Positions 18,502-26,668 of a DNA stretch of 64,000 nucleotides are shown piece by piece. This DNA comes from BP-464 sp963825415 (GTDB lineage Bacteria > Actinomycetota > Thermoleophilia > Solirubrobacterales > Solirubrobacteraceae). The notes beneath the pieces are model-generated. The model had not been told where the DNA came from. It did no database searches and worked only from the letters and a program-made list of their open reading frames with translations. Within the stretch, counting starts at the first letter, position 1, and each line of letters starts with the position of its first letter. The DNA lies in NCBI GenBank assembly GCA_963825415.1, contig CAWGTD010000003.1, positions 372,001 through 436,000 of the forward strand, written 5' to 3'. The translations under genes were made by a program, and so were the position numbers.

Positions 18502-18539
18502 GCGCGGCAGCATACGATCGCGACATCGCCGGTTACCGC

Positions 18540-18863
18540 GTGACATTCCGCACCGGGCCGAAGGTCGAGCACGAGCGCTTCGACGACCTGGTCGAGGCGC
18601 TCGCCGCCGTCGAGGCCCGGCTGACGGTGCTGGGCGGCGAGGCGCGGCGGCAGTCGCGCTCGGTCCTCGGCCGCGAGTACGCCCCGGTCCAGCAGGTCGC
18701 CGCGCGGGCGGAGATCAGCGGCCCGAGGCGGCTGCGCGCCGGCGTGGACCTGCGCGGCGACGGCTCGCTCGAGGCGTGGACTGGGCGCGTGGCGAAGCGG
18801 CCGGTCTCCCCGCAGCCGGGCGAGGACGTCTACTCGGCGCTCAGGCGAGCGCTCACAGCGTGA
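18540..18863 (+). CDS. Hypothetical protein
   Basis: 107 residues starting from GTG, mixed charge, no transmembrane segment or signal peptide. The N-terminal part (about 10-40) looks helical, rich in Glu/Ala/Leu. No family is recognised. Its last 11 bases overlap the end of the convergent PfkB-type gene, and its start is divergent from the MBL gene. Codon use matches the neighbours, so it is probably real. Confidence 0.6.
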   Translation: MTFRTGPKVEHERFDDLVEALAAVEARLTVLGGEARRQSRSVLGREYAPVQQVAARAEISGPRRLRAGVDLRGDGSLEAWTGRVAKRPVSPQPGEDVYSALRRALTA

Positions 18864-19680
18864 GCTGGCCCTCGTAGGGCCCGCGGCCGCACAGCTCGTA
18901 CGCGCCGCATCGCGCGGCCAGCGCGAGCGCGGCCTCCAGCTCGTCGCCGCGGCCGAGGGCGAACGTCAGCCCGGCGGCGAACGAGTCGCCGCAGCCGTAG
19001 GCATCGACGGGCTCGCCGGGCAGAGGCTCGGCGGCCCAGTGTCCGGTGCGCCCCTCGACGCCGACCCACTCGCCGCCGTCCCCGCCGTGGGTCCTGACCA
19101 CGAAGCGCGGCTCGGGGTCGAGCGATCCGGCGACGTACTTCTCGCCGGCGTCGACCGCGCTGGCCACCATCACGTCGACCTGCACCTCGGCGGCCCGCAG
19201 TACGTCCAGCGCGCGGGTGGTGGCGACGAGCACCCGCGCGCGCCGCGCCGCGCGCAGCGCCTCGACGTCCCCGCCGGTGAAGTACACGGCGTCGAACCCG
19301 TCGAGGCGCTCCCAGGGAAGGGCGTCCGCGCCCGATGGCACGAGCCGCTCGCCGATGACGGTGATCGTGCGCTCGTGGTCGTCGGACAGATGCGAGAAGG
19401 CTCGGCGCTGGGGCTCGGGGCGAAACGCCGCGTGGAGCTCCAGCCCGAAACCGCGCAGGTCGGCCTCGGCGCGGTGGCCGAGCTCGTCGTCGCCCAGGAC
19501 CGTGAAGAACTCCGCGGCGCCGGCGAGCTTGAGCAGCTGCACCGCCGAAACGGTGCCGCCACCGGCGGCGACCTCGAACGCCTCCCGCGCGTGCACGATC
19601 TCGCCGGGCAGCGGCACGCGCTCGACGACGGCGAAGTCCAGCCACTCGACGTGGCCGACGACGGCGACTCGAACGCTCAC
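18853..19680 (-). CDS. PfkB family carbohydrate kinase
   Basis: 275 residues, on the short side for PfkB. N-terminal VAAGGGTVSAVQLLKLAG (sugar-binding G-G motif) and C-terminal DAYGCGDSFAAGLTFALG, where the usual GAGD is GCGD but the catalytic Asp is kept. It is likely a sugar or nucleoside kinase with unknown substrate. The GTG start overlaps the upstream metallopeptidase stop as GTGA, so the two are co-translated. The Ala-to-Cys change in the anion-hole motif is seen in some family branches and does not by itself predict inactivity. Confidence 0.85.
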   Translation of the reverse strand: MSVRVAVVGHVEWLDFAVVERVPLPGEIVHAREAFEVAAGGGTVSAVQLLKLAGAAEFFTVLGDDELGHRAEADLRGFGLELHAAFRPEPQRRAFSHLSDDHERTITVIGERLVPSGADALPWERLDGFDAVYFTGGDVEALRAARRARVLVATTRALDVLRAAEVQVDVMVASAVDAGEKYVAGSLDPEPRFVVRTHGGDGGEWVGVEGRTGHWAAEPLPGEPVDAYGCGDSFAAGLTFALGRGDELEAALALAARCGAYELCGRGPYEGQLTL

Positions 19681-20333
19681 AGCACCAACGTCGCCCCGTG
19701 GCGCCGCAACCACGCCTTGGGCTCGCGGTAGTCCGGCACGTGGCGTTCGAGCAGCGCCCAGAAGCGTGGCGAATGGTCGAGCCGGCGCAGATGGCACGCC
19801 TCGTGCCAGACCACGTAGTCGAGAACCTCCTCGGGGGCGAGCAGCAGGCGCCAATTGAAGCTCATGGCGCCCGTCTCCGAGCACGAGCCCCAGCGCGTGC
19901 GCTGGTTGCCGATCCGCAGGCTCTCGTAGGAGGCGTCGAGCGCCGCGACCGCCGCGTCGAGCCGCGGCGTCACCTCGGCGCGCGCCGCGCGCCGGTACCA
20001 GCGCTCCATCGCCGGCCGCGCGTCGCCGGCGGGAACGTGCAACGCGTCACCACGACGGTGGGCCCGGGTGCGCCCGGGCTCGGCGACGAGACGCAGCGCC
20101 GCGCCCAGGTAGGGCACGGTCGCGCCGCGCTCGGCCAGGCGCGCCCGCACGTCGGAGGCCTCGGCGAGCCGGCGCTCGATCCACGGGCGCAGCTCGGCGA
20201 CCGCCGCGGCCGCCTCGCGTTCGCGGGCGCGGCGCGGCAGCACCACCTCGACCTCGCCCTGCGGGTGGACGGTGACGCGCACGCGGCTGGCACGGTCCGA
20301 ACGGCGCACGGTGTAGGCGATCAGGTCGGCCAC
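19677..20333 (-). CDS. YgjP-like zinc metallopeptidase (DUF45/M48)
   Basis: 218 residues. The zinc motif HEACHLRRLDHSPRFW (about 178-193) matches the YgjP-like HExxH with the later His, and NQRTRWGSCS is the other family signature. No membrane segment, so probably cytoplasmic. The substrate is unknown. A TACCCT -10 box lies nine bases before the GTG start. It is first gene of a two-gene operon with the PfkB kinase. The -10 overlaps that of the divergent small gene at 20362. Confidence 0.9.
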   Translation of the reverse strand: MADLIAYTVRRSDRASRVRVTVHPQGEVEVVLPRRAREREAAAAVAELRPWIERRLAEASDVRARLAERGATVPYLGAALRLVAEPGRTRAHRRGDALHVPAGDARPAMERWYRRAARAEVTPRLDAAVAALDASYESLRIGNQRTRWGSCSETGAMSFNWRLLLAPEEVLDYVVWHEACHLRRLDHSPRFWALLERHVPDYREPKAWLRRHGATLVL

Positions 20334-20342
20334 GGCGCGTGC

Positions 20343-20352
20343 AGGGTACGGT
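20343..20352. promoter_or_regulatory. Overlapping divergent -10 boxes
   Basis: AGGGTACGGT contains TACCCT on the minus strand (20348-20343, nine bases from the GTG at 20333) and TACGGT on the plus strand (20347-20352, nine bases from the ATG at 20362). The two boxes share the TA at 20347-20348, so the divergent genes cannot be initiated at the same moment. Confidence 0.5.
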
Positions 20353-20361
20353 GCGACCCCG

Positions 20362-20640
20362 ATGGCCCGGTCGCTAGCCCGGCTCCCCGCGGAGGTCCGT
20401 TCGCCCTTCGACGTCTACGTCAACGGCGTGCGGCAGGAGCCCGGGCGCGACTACCGCGTCGAGGCCGGCGCGCTGGTCTTCGACCGCGAGCTGCGCAAGG
20501 ACGTCATCAGCAAGCGGCGCTGGTTCCTCGGTGCGTGGGGCGTGGGGACCTACCGCCAGGACGACGTCATCGACGTCCGCTACGACGGGCCCGACGGTGT
20601 GCCACGAGTGGCTCACGCACTCGACATCGAGCTCGACTGA
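20362..20640 (+). CDS. Hypothetical protein
   Basis: 92 residues, probably beta-rich (FDVYVNGVRQEPGRDYRVEAG, then FDRELRKDVISKRRWFLGAW). It resembles short beta-sandwich pieces that carry a D-Y-x-V pattern, but no family can be named. Its last 28 bases overlap the end of the convergent metF gene. A leaderless TACGGT promoter precedes it. Confidence 0.6.
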   Translation: MARSLARLPAEVRSPFDVYVNGVRQEPGRDYRVEAGALVFDRELRKDVISKRRWFLGAWGVGTYRQDDVIDVRYDGPDGVPRVAHALDIELD

Positions 20641-21533
20641 GCCAGGTCCAGGCGCTCCCACGGGCGGCTGAGGCGCAGCGCGCTGAGGATCGCGCGCGTC
20701 GCCGGCGAGCGGTTGAGCGTGTAGAAGTGGATCCCTGGCGCGCCGCCGGCCAGCAGCTCGGCGCATTGCAGCGCGGCGTAGCCCACGCCGAAGTCCCGCA
20801 CCGCCTCGTCGTCGCCCTCGCGGGCGCGCAGCTCGGTCATCAGCGGCTCGGGGATCGTCGCCCCGCACAGGCCCGTGATGCGCGTGAGCTGGGCGATGTT
20901 CGTGATCGGCAGGATGCCGGGCACGATCGGCACGTCGATCCCGATCGCGCGAGCCCGGGCGACGAAGTCGAAGAAGCGCGCGTTGTCGAAGAACAGCTGC
21001 GTGATGAGAAAGCGGGCGCCCGCTTCGACCTTCGCCTTGAGGTGGCGCAGGTCGTCCTCGGGGCCGGTCGCGTGGATGTGCGTCTCGGGGAAGCAGGCCG
21101 CGCCGATCGAGAACGGGTAGTCGGAGCGGATCAGCTCGACCAGCTCGCGCGAGTACTCCAGACCGCCGTCGGTCTTGGTCCACTCGTCCTGGCCGGCGGG
21201 CGGGTCGCCGCGCAGCGCGAGCACGTTGTCGATGCCGACCGCGACCATCTGGTCGAGCGTCTCGCGCAGCTCTTCGACCGTCGCGCTGACGCAGGTGAAG
21301 TGCGCCATCGCCTCCAGCCCGTACTCCTGCCGGATGCGCCGGACGATGTCGATCGTCTTGTCGCGCGTCGATCCGCCGGCCCCGTAGGTGACGGAGACGA
21401 ACGCGGGCTCGAGCGGGCGCAGCTCGCCGAGCGCGTTGTAGAGGTTGCGCTCGCCCTCCTCGGTCTTCGGGGGGAAGAACTCGAACGAGAAGACCGGCTC
21501 CTCGCGGGTCGCGTAGGCCTCGTCGATGCGCAT
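20613..21533 (-). CDS. metF: Methylenetetrahydrofolate reductase
   Basis: 306 residues, single-domain bacterial type. It reduces 5,10-methylene-THF to 5-methyl-THF with FAD, feeding methionine synthesis. Family motifs are SFEFFPPKTEEGERNLY (about 17-33), FVSVTYGAGGSTR (about 48-60), LRGDPP and ITQLFFDN. The start at 21533 has TAGCCT nine bases upstream and no Shine-Dalgarno. A large palindrome covers the -35 region, suggesting repressor control. No other methionine gene is near. Confidence 0.95.
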   Translation of the reverse strand: MRIDEAYATREEPVFSFEFFPPKTEEGERNLYNALGELRPLEPAFVSVTYGAGGSTRDKTIDIVRRIRQEYGLEAMAHFTCVSATVEELRETLDQMVAVGIDNVLALRGDPPAGQDEWTKTDGGLEYSRELVELIRSDYPFSIGAACFPETHIHATGPEDDLRHLKAKVEAGARFLITQLFFDNARFFDFVARARAIGIDVPIVPGILPITNIAQLTRITGLCGATIPEPLMTELRAREGDDEAVRDFGVGYAALQCAELLAGGAPGIHFYTLNRSPATRAILSALRLSRPWERLDLAQSSSMSSA

Positions 21534-21551
21534 CGACCGCGCAGGCTAGCA

Positions 21552-21579
21552 CAACCTTGACACGGCTGTGTCAATGTTG
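21552..21579 (-). promoter_or_regulatory. Palindromic operator at the metF promoter
   Basis: Arms CAACCTTGACAC and GTGTCAATGTTG are inverted copies (one mismatch in 12) around GGCT. The centre is 32 bases upstream of the metF start codon, so a bound dimer would cover the -35 region and part of the spacer; repression is the expected effect. The inner TTGACAC/GTGTCAA resembles TetR-family operators. There is no T-run and the site lies against the MBL stop codon, so a terminator role for the upstream gene is possible but less likely. Confidence 0.55.
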
Positions 21580-22587
21580 CTAGGCGAGGCTCCAACGCTC
21601 GGCGCCGCCGTTCTCCCCCGGGATCCGCTCGGTACGGCCGTGCGCCTCGAGGTGCGTCAGGTAGCAGAGCGTCTCGCTGAGCCACCAGGTGGCGTTGCCC
21701 GCCGTGACCGCATCGCCGAAGACGTGCGGGGTCGCGTCGAATGCGGTGAGCGGCCCGCGCTCCTCGACGACCTCGAGGGTGCGGTCGACGCGTTCGGCGA
21801 CGAGCTTGCGGTTGCCCTCGATGTGGGCCTGGACGTCGACGAACGTGCGCCCGTGGCCGGAGAGGCACAGCCGCACGTCGAGCTTCTCGACCGTGTCGAG
21901 CGAGGTGAGGAATTCCCCGACAGGATCGGGCGTGTAGCCGTAGTCGTAGTAGAGCGAGATGCGCCCGAGCAGGTGGTCGCCGGAGATCAACAGGCGCCGC
22001 TCGGGCTGGTGCAGGCAGACGTGCGACGGGGCGTGCCCGGGCGTCTCGTAGACGACCCAGCGCCCGAGGTCGGTGTCGATCTCGATCCCGCCCACGAGGT
22101 CGCGATCGGGCTCGATCATGCGCGAGACCCCGGTGGACATGCCGCGCCGCGCCGCGGCGTACTGCTCGAGCGGTTCCTCCGGCACCCCGCTCTGGCGGGC
22201 GATCTCGAGCCGGCGCCGCAGCCAGTCCTCGCGGTCGTCGCCGCCCTGCGTCATGTGGCCGTGGTTGGGATGCATCCACAGCTCGCAGCCGACGCGGTCG
22301 ACGATCGTCGCCGCCTGGCCGTAATGGTCGGAATGCGCGTGCGTGCACACCAGGAGCCGCACGTGCTCGAGGCGCAGGTTGACCATCGCGAGCGCCCGCT
22401 CGAGGTGGGCGAGCGAGCCGTCGTCGTGGTAGCCGGTGTCGAAGAGCACGATGCCGTCGCCGGCGGCCACCGCCCACGCGTTGCCGTGCGGGACGCCCGG
22501 CCAGGGCAGGGGCAGCCGCAGGCGCCAGACGCCGGGGAGCACCCGCTCGCCACGCCCGACCTCGCGCTTGCGTGCGGCCTCCGGCAT
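21580..22587 (-). CDS. MBL-fold metallo-hydrolase
   Basis: 335 residues. The metal motif THAHSDHYG (HxHxDH) is in the first third, with ETPGHAPSHVCLH, LLISGDHLLG and a C-terminal LSGHGRTF. The C-terminal helical extension (about 255-335) is typical of the family branch related to LACTB2-like and thioesterase-like hydrolases. Start at 22587 with a TAGGGT -10 box eight bases away. Divergent from another MBL protein fused to a SnoaL domain at 22636, so the two may act on related substrates. Confidence 0.88.
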   Translation of the reverse strand: MPEAARKREVGRGERVLPGVWRLRLPLPWPGVPHGNAWAVAAGDGIVLFDTGYHDDGSLAHLERALAMVNLRLEHVRLLVCTHAHSDHYGQAATIVDRVGCELWMHPNHGHMTQGGDDREDWLRRRLEIARQSGVPEEPLEQYAAARRGMSTGVSRMIEPDRDLVGGIEIDTDLGRWVVYETPGHAPSHVCLHQPERRLLISGDHLLGRISLYYDYGYTPDPVGEFLTSLDTVEKLDVRLCLSGHGRTFVDVQAHIEGNRKLVAERVDRTLEVVEERGPLTAFDATPHVFGDAVTAGNATWWLSETLCYLTHLEAHGRTERIPGENGGAERWSLA

Positions 22588-22635
22588 CGGCGAGGACCCT
22601 AGTTGGAGCCCTCCCGCGGGTACGCTCTGGACGTC

Positions 22636-23901
22636 ATGAGCGCCGACACCGAAACCGCAGCCGGGGCACACGCCGCCAAAGGCGGTGGGTCCGCGAAGCG
22701 CATCACCAAGGCGCAGGTCGCCAAGGTCGTCCGCTCCTACTTCGACGCGCTCAACGCGCATGACGTCGATGCGGCGCTCGGCTTCTGGGCCGAGGGCGCC
22801 GTGGAGGTCGTCCACGGGCAGCGCACGAACGTCGCGCCCGAGGGGCTGCGTCAGTTCGTCGCGGAGCTGACGGGCGCCATCCCCGACGTGCGGTTCGACG
22901 TCCGCGAGACGACGACCGAGGGTGAGCGCTGCGCGGTGGCGCTGACGCTGCGCGGCACGTTCGCCGGGCCCGGGACGTGGAACGGCATCGAGCCGACGGG
23001 CGCACGGATCGAGCTGCCGGTGCTCGACACGTTCGTGATCCGCGACGGGCTGATCGTGCACATGGAGTCCTACCTCGACGGTATGACGATCGGCCGCCAG
23101 CTCGGCCTGCTGCCCGAGCAGGACTCCGCGGCCGAGCAGCGGATGACCGCGCTGTTCAACGTGCGCACGCGCGCGGCGGAGAAGCTGCTCGGCAAGCAGT
23201 TCGGCCAGATCGCCGAGGGCGTCTGGCGGCTGCAGGGCAACCCCGGGCGCTGCAACGTCTACTTCGTGCGCGACGGCGACGGCGTGCTGATGTTCGACTC
23301 CGGCGCGCGCACGATGACGACAGCGGTCGGCGGCGCGGCGGCGCAGCTCGGCGGCCTGACGCGGATCGTGCTCGGCCACGGCCACACCGACCACCGCGGG
23401 ACCGCGCCCGCCTTCGACGTGCCTGTCCTCTGCCACCCGGACGAGGTCGTCGACGCCGAGGGCAGCGGCGGCTGGCGCTACTGGGACCCCGAGCTGCGCG
23501 GCCTGCCGTGGCTGGACCGCAAGGTCCACCCGTTCCTGCACCGCCGCTTCTGGGACGGCGGCCCGGTGAAGATCGCCGACACGGTCAGCGAGGGCGACGA
23601 CGTCGCAGGCTTCCGCGTGATCCACATCCCGGGCCACGCGCCCGGCCAGATCGCGCTCTGGCGCGAGTCCGACCGGCTGGCGCTGACCACCGACTGCTTC
23701 TACACGCTCGACCGGTGGGGTCGCGACTCGGCGGCTCACGTGCCGTTCGGGACGTACAACCTCGACACCGAGCAGGCCCGCGCGTCGATCCGCAAGATCG
23801 CGGCGCTGGAGCCGGCGGCGTGCTGGCCGGGCCACGCCAACGCCGTGGCCGGCACCGACGTGCGCGCCCGCCTCGAGCAGGCCGCCACGACACCGGCCTG
23901 A
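22636..23901 (+). CDS. SnoaL-like (NTF2 fold) domain fused to MBL-fold hydrolase
   Basis: 421 residues. The N-terminal half (about 25-165) is SnoaL/NTF2-like: VRSYFDALNAHDVDAALGFW, then IPDVRFDVRETTTEGERCAV and FVIRDGLIVHMESYLD. The C-terminal half (about 195-420) is an MBL fold with LGHGHTDHRGTAP (HxHxDH), IHIPGHAPGQIAL and CWPGHANAV. Two enzyme-like folds in one chain suggest consecutive steps or substrate delivery; the substrate is unknown. The start at 22636 has TACGCT nine bases upstream. The next gene overlaps by TGATG. Confidence 0.85.
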   Translation: MSADTETAAGAHAAKGGGSAKRITKAQVAKVVRSYFDALNAHDVDAALGFWAEGAVEVVHGQRTNVAPEGLRQFVAELTGAIPDVRFDVRETTTEGERCAVALTLRGTFAGPGTWNGIEPTGARIELPVLDTFVIRDGLIVHMESYLDGMTIGRQLGLLPEQDSAAEQRMTALFNVRTRAAEKLLGKQFGQIAEGVWRLQGNPGRCNVYFVRDGDGVLMFDSGARTMTTAVGGAAAQLGGLTRIVLGHGHTDHRGTAPAFDVPVLCHPDEVVDAEGSGGWRYWDPELRGLPWLDRKVHPFLHRRFWDGGPVKIADTVSEGDDVAGFRVIHIPGHAPGQIALWRESDRLALTTDCFYTLDRWGRDSAAHVPFGTYNLDTEQARASIRKIAALEPAACWPGHANAVAGTDVRARLEQAATTPA

Positions 23902-24260
23902 TGGGCCGCAGGTCCCGCGCGCGCGGGCGCGTGCCGAAGCTGGTGGCGCCCGAGAGCTCCTACCGCGACGCCGACGGCAACGAGCTCGTCCTGCGCGGGG
24001 CGATGTCGCCGCTCACCCGCCACCGCTACAACGCGATCCGCACCGACCAGTCGAAGATCGTCGAGGACACGTGGCATCGCAGCGTCGAGTTCCTGTTCGA
24101 GCGGCTCGCCGTGCGCTGGGTGGTCCACGACGTCCCGACCGAGGGGCAGAAGGAGCTGCTGGCGCGGTTCCGGATGGCCACGCAGGAGGAGCGCCGGTGG
24201 GTGCGCGACACGTTGCGTGACCACCTCGCCGAGCACTTCGGAGACCTCCAGGCGCCGTGA
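23901..24260 (+). CDS. Hypothetical protein
   Basis: 119 residues with a basic N-terminus (MGRRSRARGRVPK) and a mainly helical remainder (TRHRYNAIRTDQSKIVEDTW, then LARFRMATQEERRWVRDTLR). No family recognised. Coupled on both sides: TGATG with the SnoaL-MBL gene before and GTGA with the aminotransferase after, so it belongs to a three-gene operon. Confidence 0.65.
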   Translation: MGRRSRARGRVPKLVAPESSYRDADGNELVLRGAMSPLTRHRYNAIRTDQSKIVEDTWHRSVEFLFERLAVRWVVHDVPTEGQKELLARFRMATQEERRWVRDTLRDHLAEHFGDLQAP

Positions 24261-25387
24261 TCGCACCGCGGCTGCTGCTCGGTTCGGGCCCCACGCCGGT
24301 CGGAGACCGCGTGCTGCGCGCGCTCGCCCAGCCGACGATCGGGCACCTCGACCCCCAGTTCGCCGCGATCATGGACGAGGTCGCCGAGCTGCTGCGCGCG
24401 ACGTTCCGGACCTCCAACCGCGTCGCGCTACCGCTGTCCGCGACCGGAAGCGGGGGCATGCAGGCGATGGTCGACACCCTGATCGCTCCCGGCGAGAAGG
24501 TGGTCTGCGGCGTGCACGGCCTGTTCGGCGAGCGGATGGCCGACGCGCTCGGCCGCGCGGGCGCCGAGGTGGTGCGGGTCGAGCAGGAGTGGGGCCGGGC
24601 GATCCCGGTCGAACGGCTGCTCGACGCGTGGAGCGCCGACTGCCGCGCGCTGTTCGTCGTCCACGGCGAGACGTCGACCGGCGTCGCGCAGCCGCTCGAC
24701 GGACTCGCAGAGGCCGTGCACGGCGACGACGGCCTCTTCCTGCTCGACTGCGTGACCTCGCTGGCCGGGCACCCGCTCGAGCTCGACGAAGCGGGCGTCG
24801 ACGCCGCGTTCAGCGGCTCGCAGAAGTGCCTGAACTGCCCGCCCGGCCTGGCGCCGTTCACCGTCGGCGAGCGGGTGAGCGGGCGGCTCCAGCGGCGGTC
24901 GTGGTACTTCGACCTCGAGGCGATCCTCGGGTATTGGAAGCCCGAGGGCAGCGGCACCCGCGCCTACCACCACACCGCGCCCATCAACATGATCTACGCC
25001 CTGCACGAGGCGCTGACGATCGTGCACGAAGAGGGCCTCGAGGCGCGCTGGGAGCGCCATGCGACGGCCCACGAGGCGCTGCGCCGCGCGCTCGGCGTGT
25101 TCGGCTTCGAGCGGTTGGCGCCCGAGGGCGAGCAGCTGCACCCGTTGCTCGCCGTGCGCGTGCCCGACGGGATCGACGAGGCGATTGTGCGCGGCCGCCT
25201 GCTGACCGAGCACTCCATCGAGGTCGCCGGCGGGCTCGGCCCGCTCGCCGGCCGCGGCTGGCGGATCGGGGTGATGGGCGAGGGCGCGCGGCCCGAGCCG
25301 CAGCGGGCGCTGGTGGAAGCGCTGGCGGCAGAGCTCGGCCGGCCGGCCGACGAGGCGCTCGCCGCGCTGGAGGAGGGGTGGCGCTAG
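24257..25387 (+). CDS. Class V aminotransferase (alanine/serine-glyoxylate type)
   Basis: 376 residues, PLP-dependent. N-terminal LLLGSGPTPVGDRVLRA (substrate-binding GPTP) and the Schiff-base Lys in SGSQKCLNCPPGLAPF (about 193-208) match the alanine-glyoxylate/serine-pyruvate aminotransferase branch. It would move an amino group to glyoxylate or pyruvate. The GTG start overlaps the previous stop (GTGA). It is followed by a 142-base gap holding a folded RNA leader of the next gene. Confidence 0.9.
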   Translation: MIAPRLLLGSGPTPVGDRVLRALAQPTIGHLDPQFAAIMDEVAELLRATFRTSNRVALPLSATGSGGMQAMVDTLIAPGEKVVCGVHGLFGERMADALGRAGAEVVRVEQEWGRAIPVERLLDAWSADCRALFVVHGETSTGVAQPLDGLAEAVHGDDGLFLLDCVTSLAGHPLELDEAGVDAAFSGSQKCLNCPPGLAPFTVGERVSGRLQRRSWYFDLEAILGYWKPEGSGTRAYHHTAPINMIYALHEALTIVHEEGLEARWERHATAHEALRRALGVFGFERLAPEGEQLHPLLAVRVPDGIDEAIVRGRLLTEHSIEVAGGLGPLAGRGWRIGVMGEGARPEPQRALVEALAAELGRPADEALAALEEGWR

Positions 25388-25413
25388 TGGGCCTTCTCGC
25401 AACCTTGCACCGG

Positions 25414-25521
25414 AAACGGCGCGGCTCCGGCGCCGGATGGCAAGGACGCAGGGAGGGGACAATGGCAGCGCCATTGCCCCGACTGAGGACGCAGCCAGTC
25501 GGATACCGGAGGCCGCCGTTT
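25414..25521 (+). ncRNA. Candidate structured RNA leader of the M29 aminopeptidase gene
   Basis: The leader folds into a closed multi-helix domain. P1: AAACGGCG (25414-25421) with CGCCGTTT (25514-25521). P2: CTCCGG (25425-25430) with CCGGAG (25506-25511). P3: 25455-25466 with 25470-25480, 11 bp plus one bulged A and an AGC loop. P4: GACTG (25481-25485) with CAGTC (25496-25500), extendable by CC/GG into the foot of P3, so the two compete. AGGACGCAG occurs twice (25443 and 25486). P1 ends eight bases before the ATG at 25530. I do not recognise it as a known riboswitch class. Confidence 0.5.
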
Positions 25522-25529
25522 GCGGTCAG

Positions 25530-26621
<1,092 letters not shown>

Positions 26622-26668
26622 GCCCCGCGGGACCGCAAGGTTCCGGTTCTCGGTGCGTTGTGGGGAAC

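Noticed and set aside
25437..25529. In-frame N-terminal extension of the M29 aminopeptidase from the ATG at 25437
   Set aside because: The translated 31 residues do not match the family and the DNA forms paired helices; the family N-terminus begins at 25530.
25388..25529. Assignment of the leader to the c-di-GMP or c-di-AMP riboswitch class
   Set aside because: Single words (GACGCAG, ACCGGAGGC) resemble those classes, but the helix order and conserved core do not match what I remember; not claimed without a covariance search.
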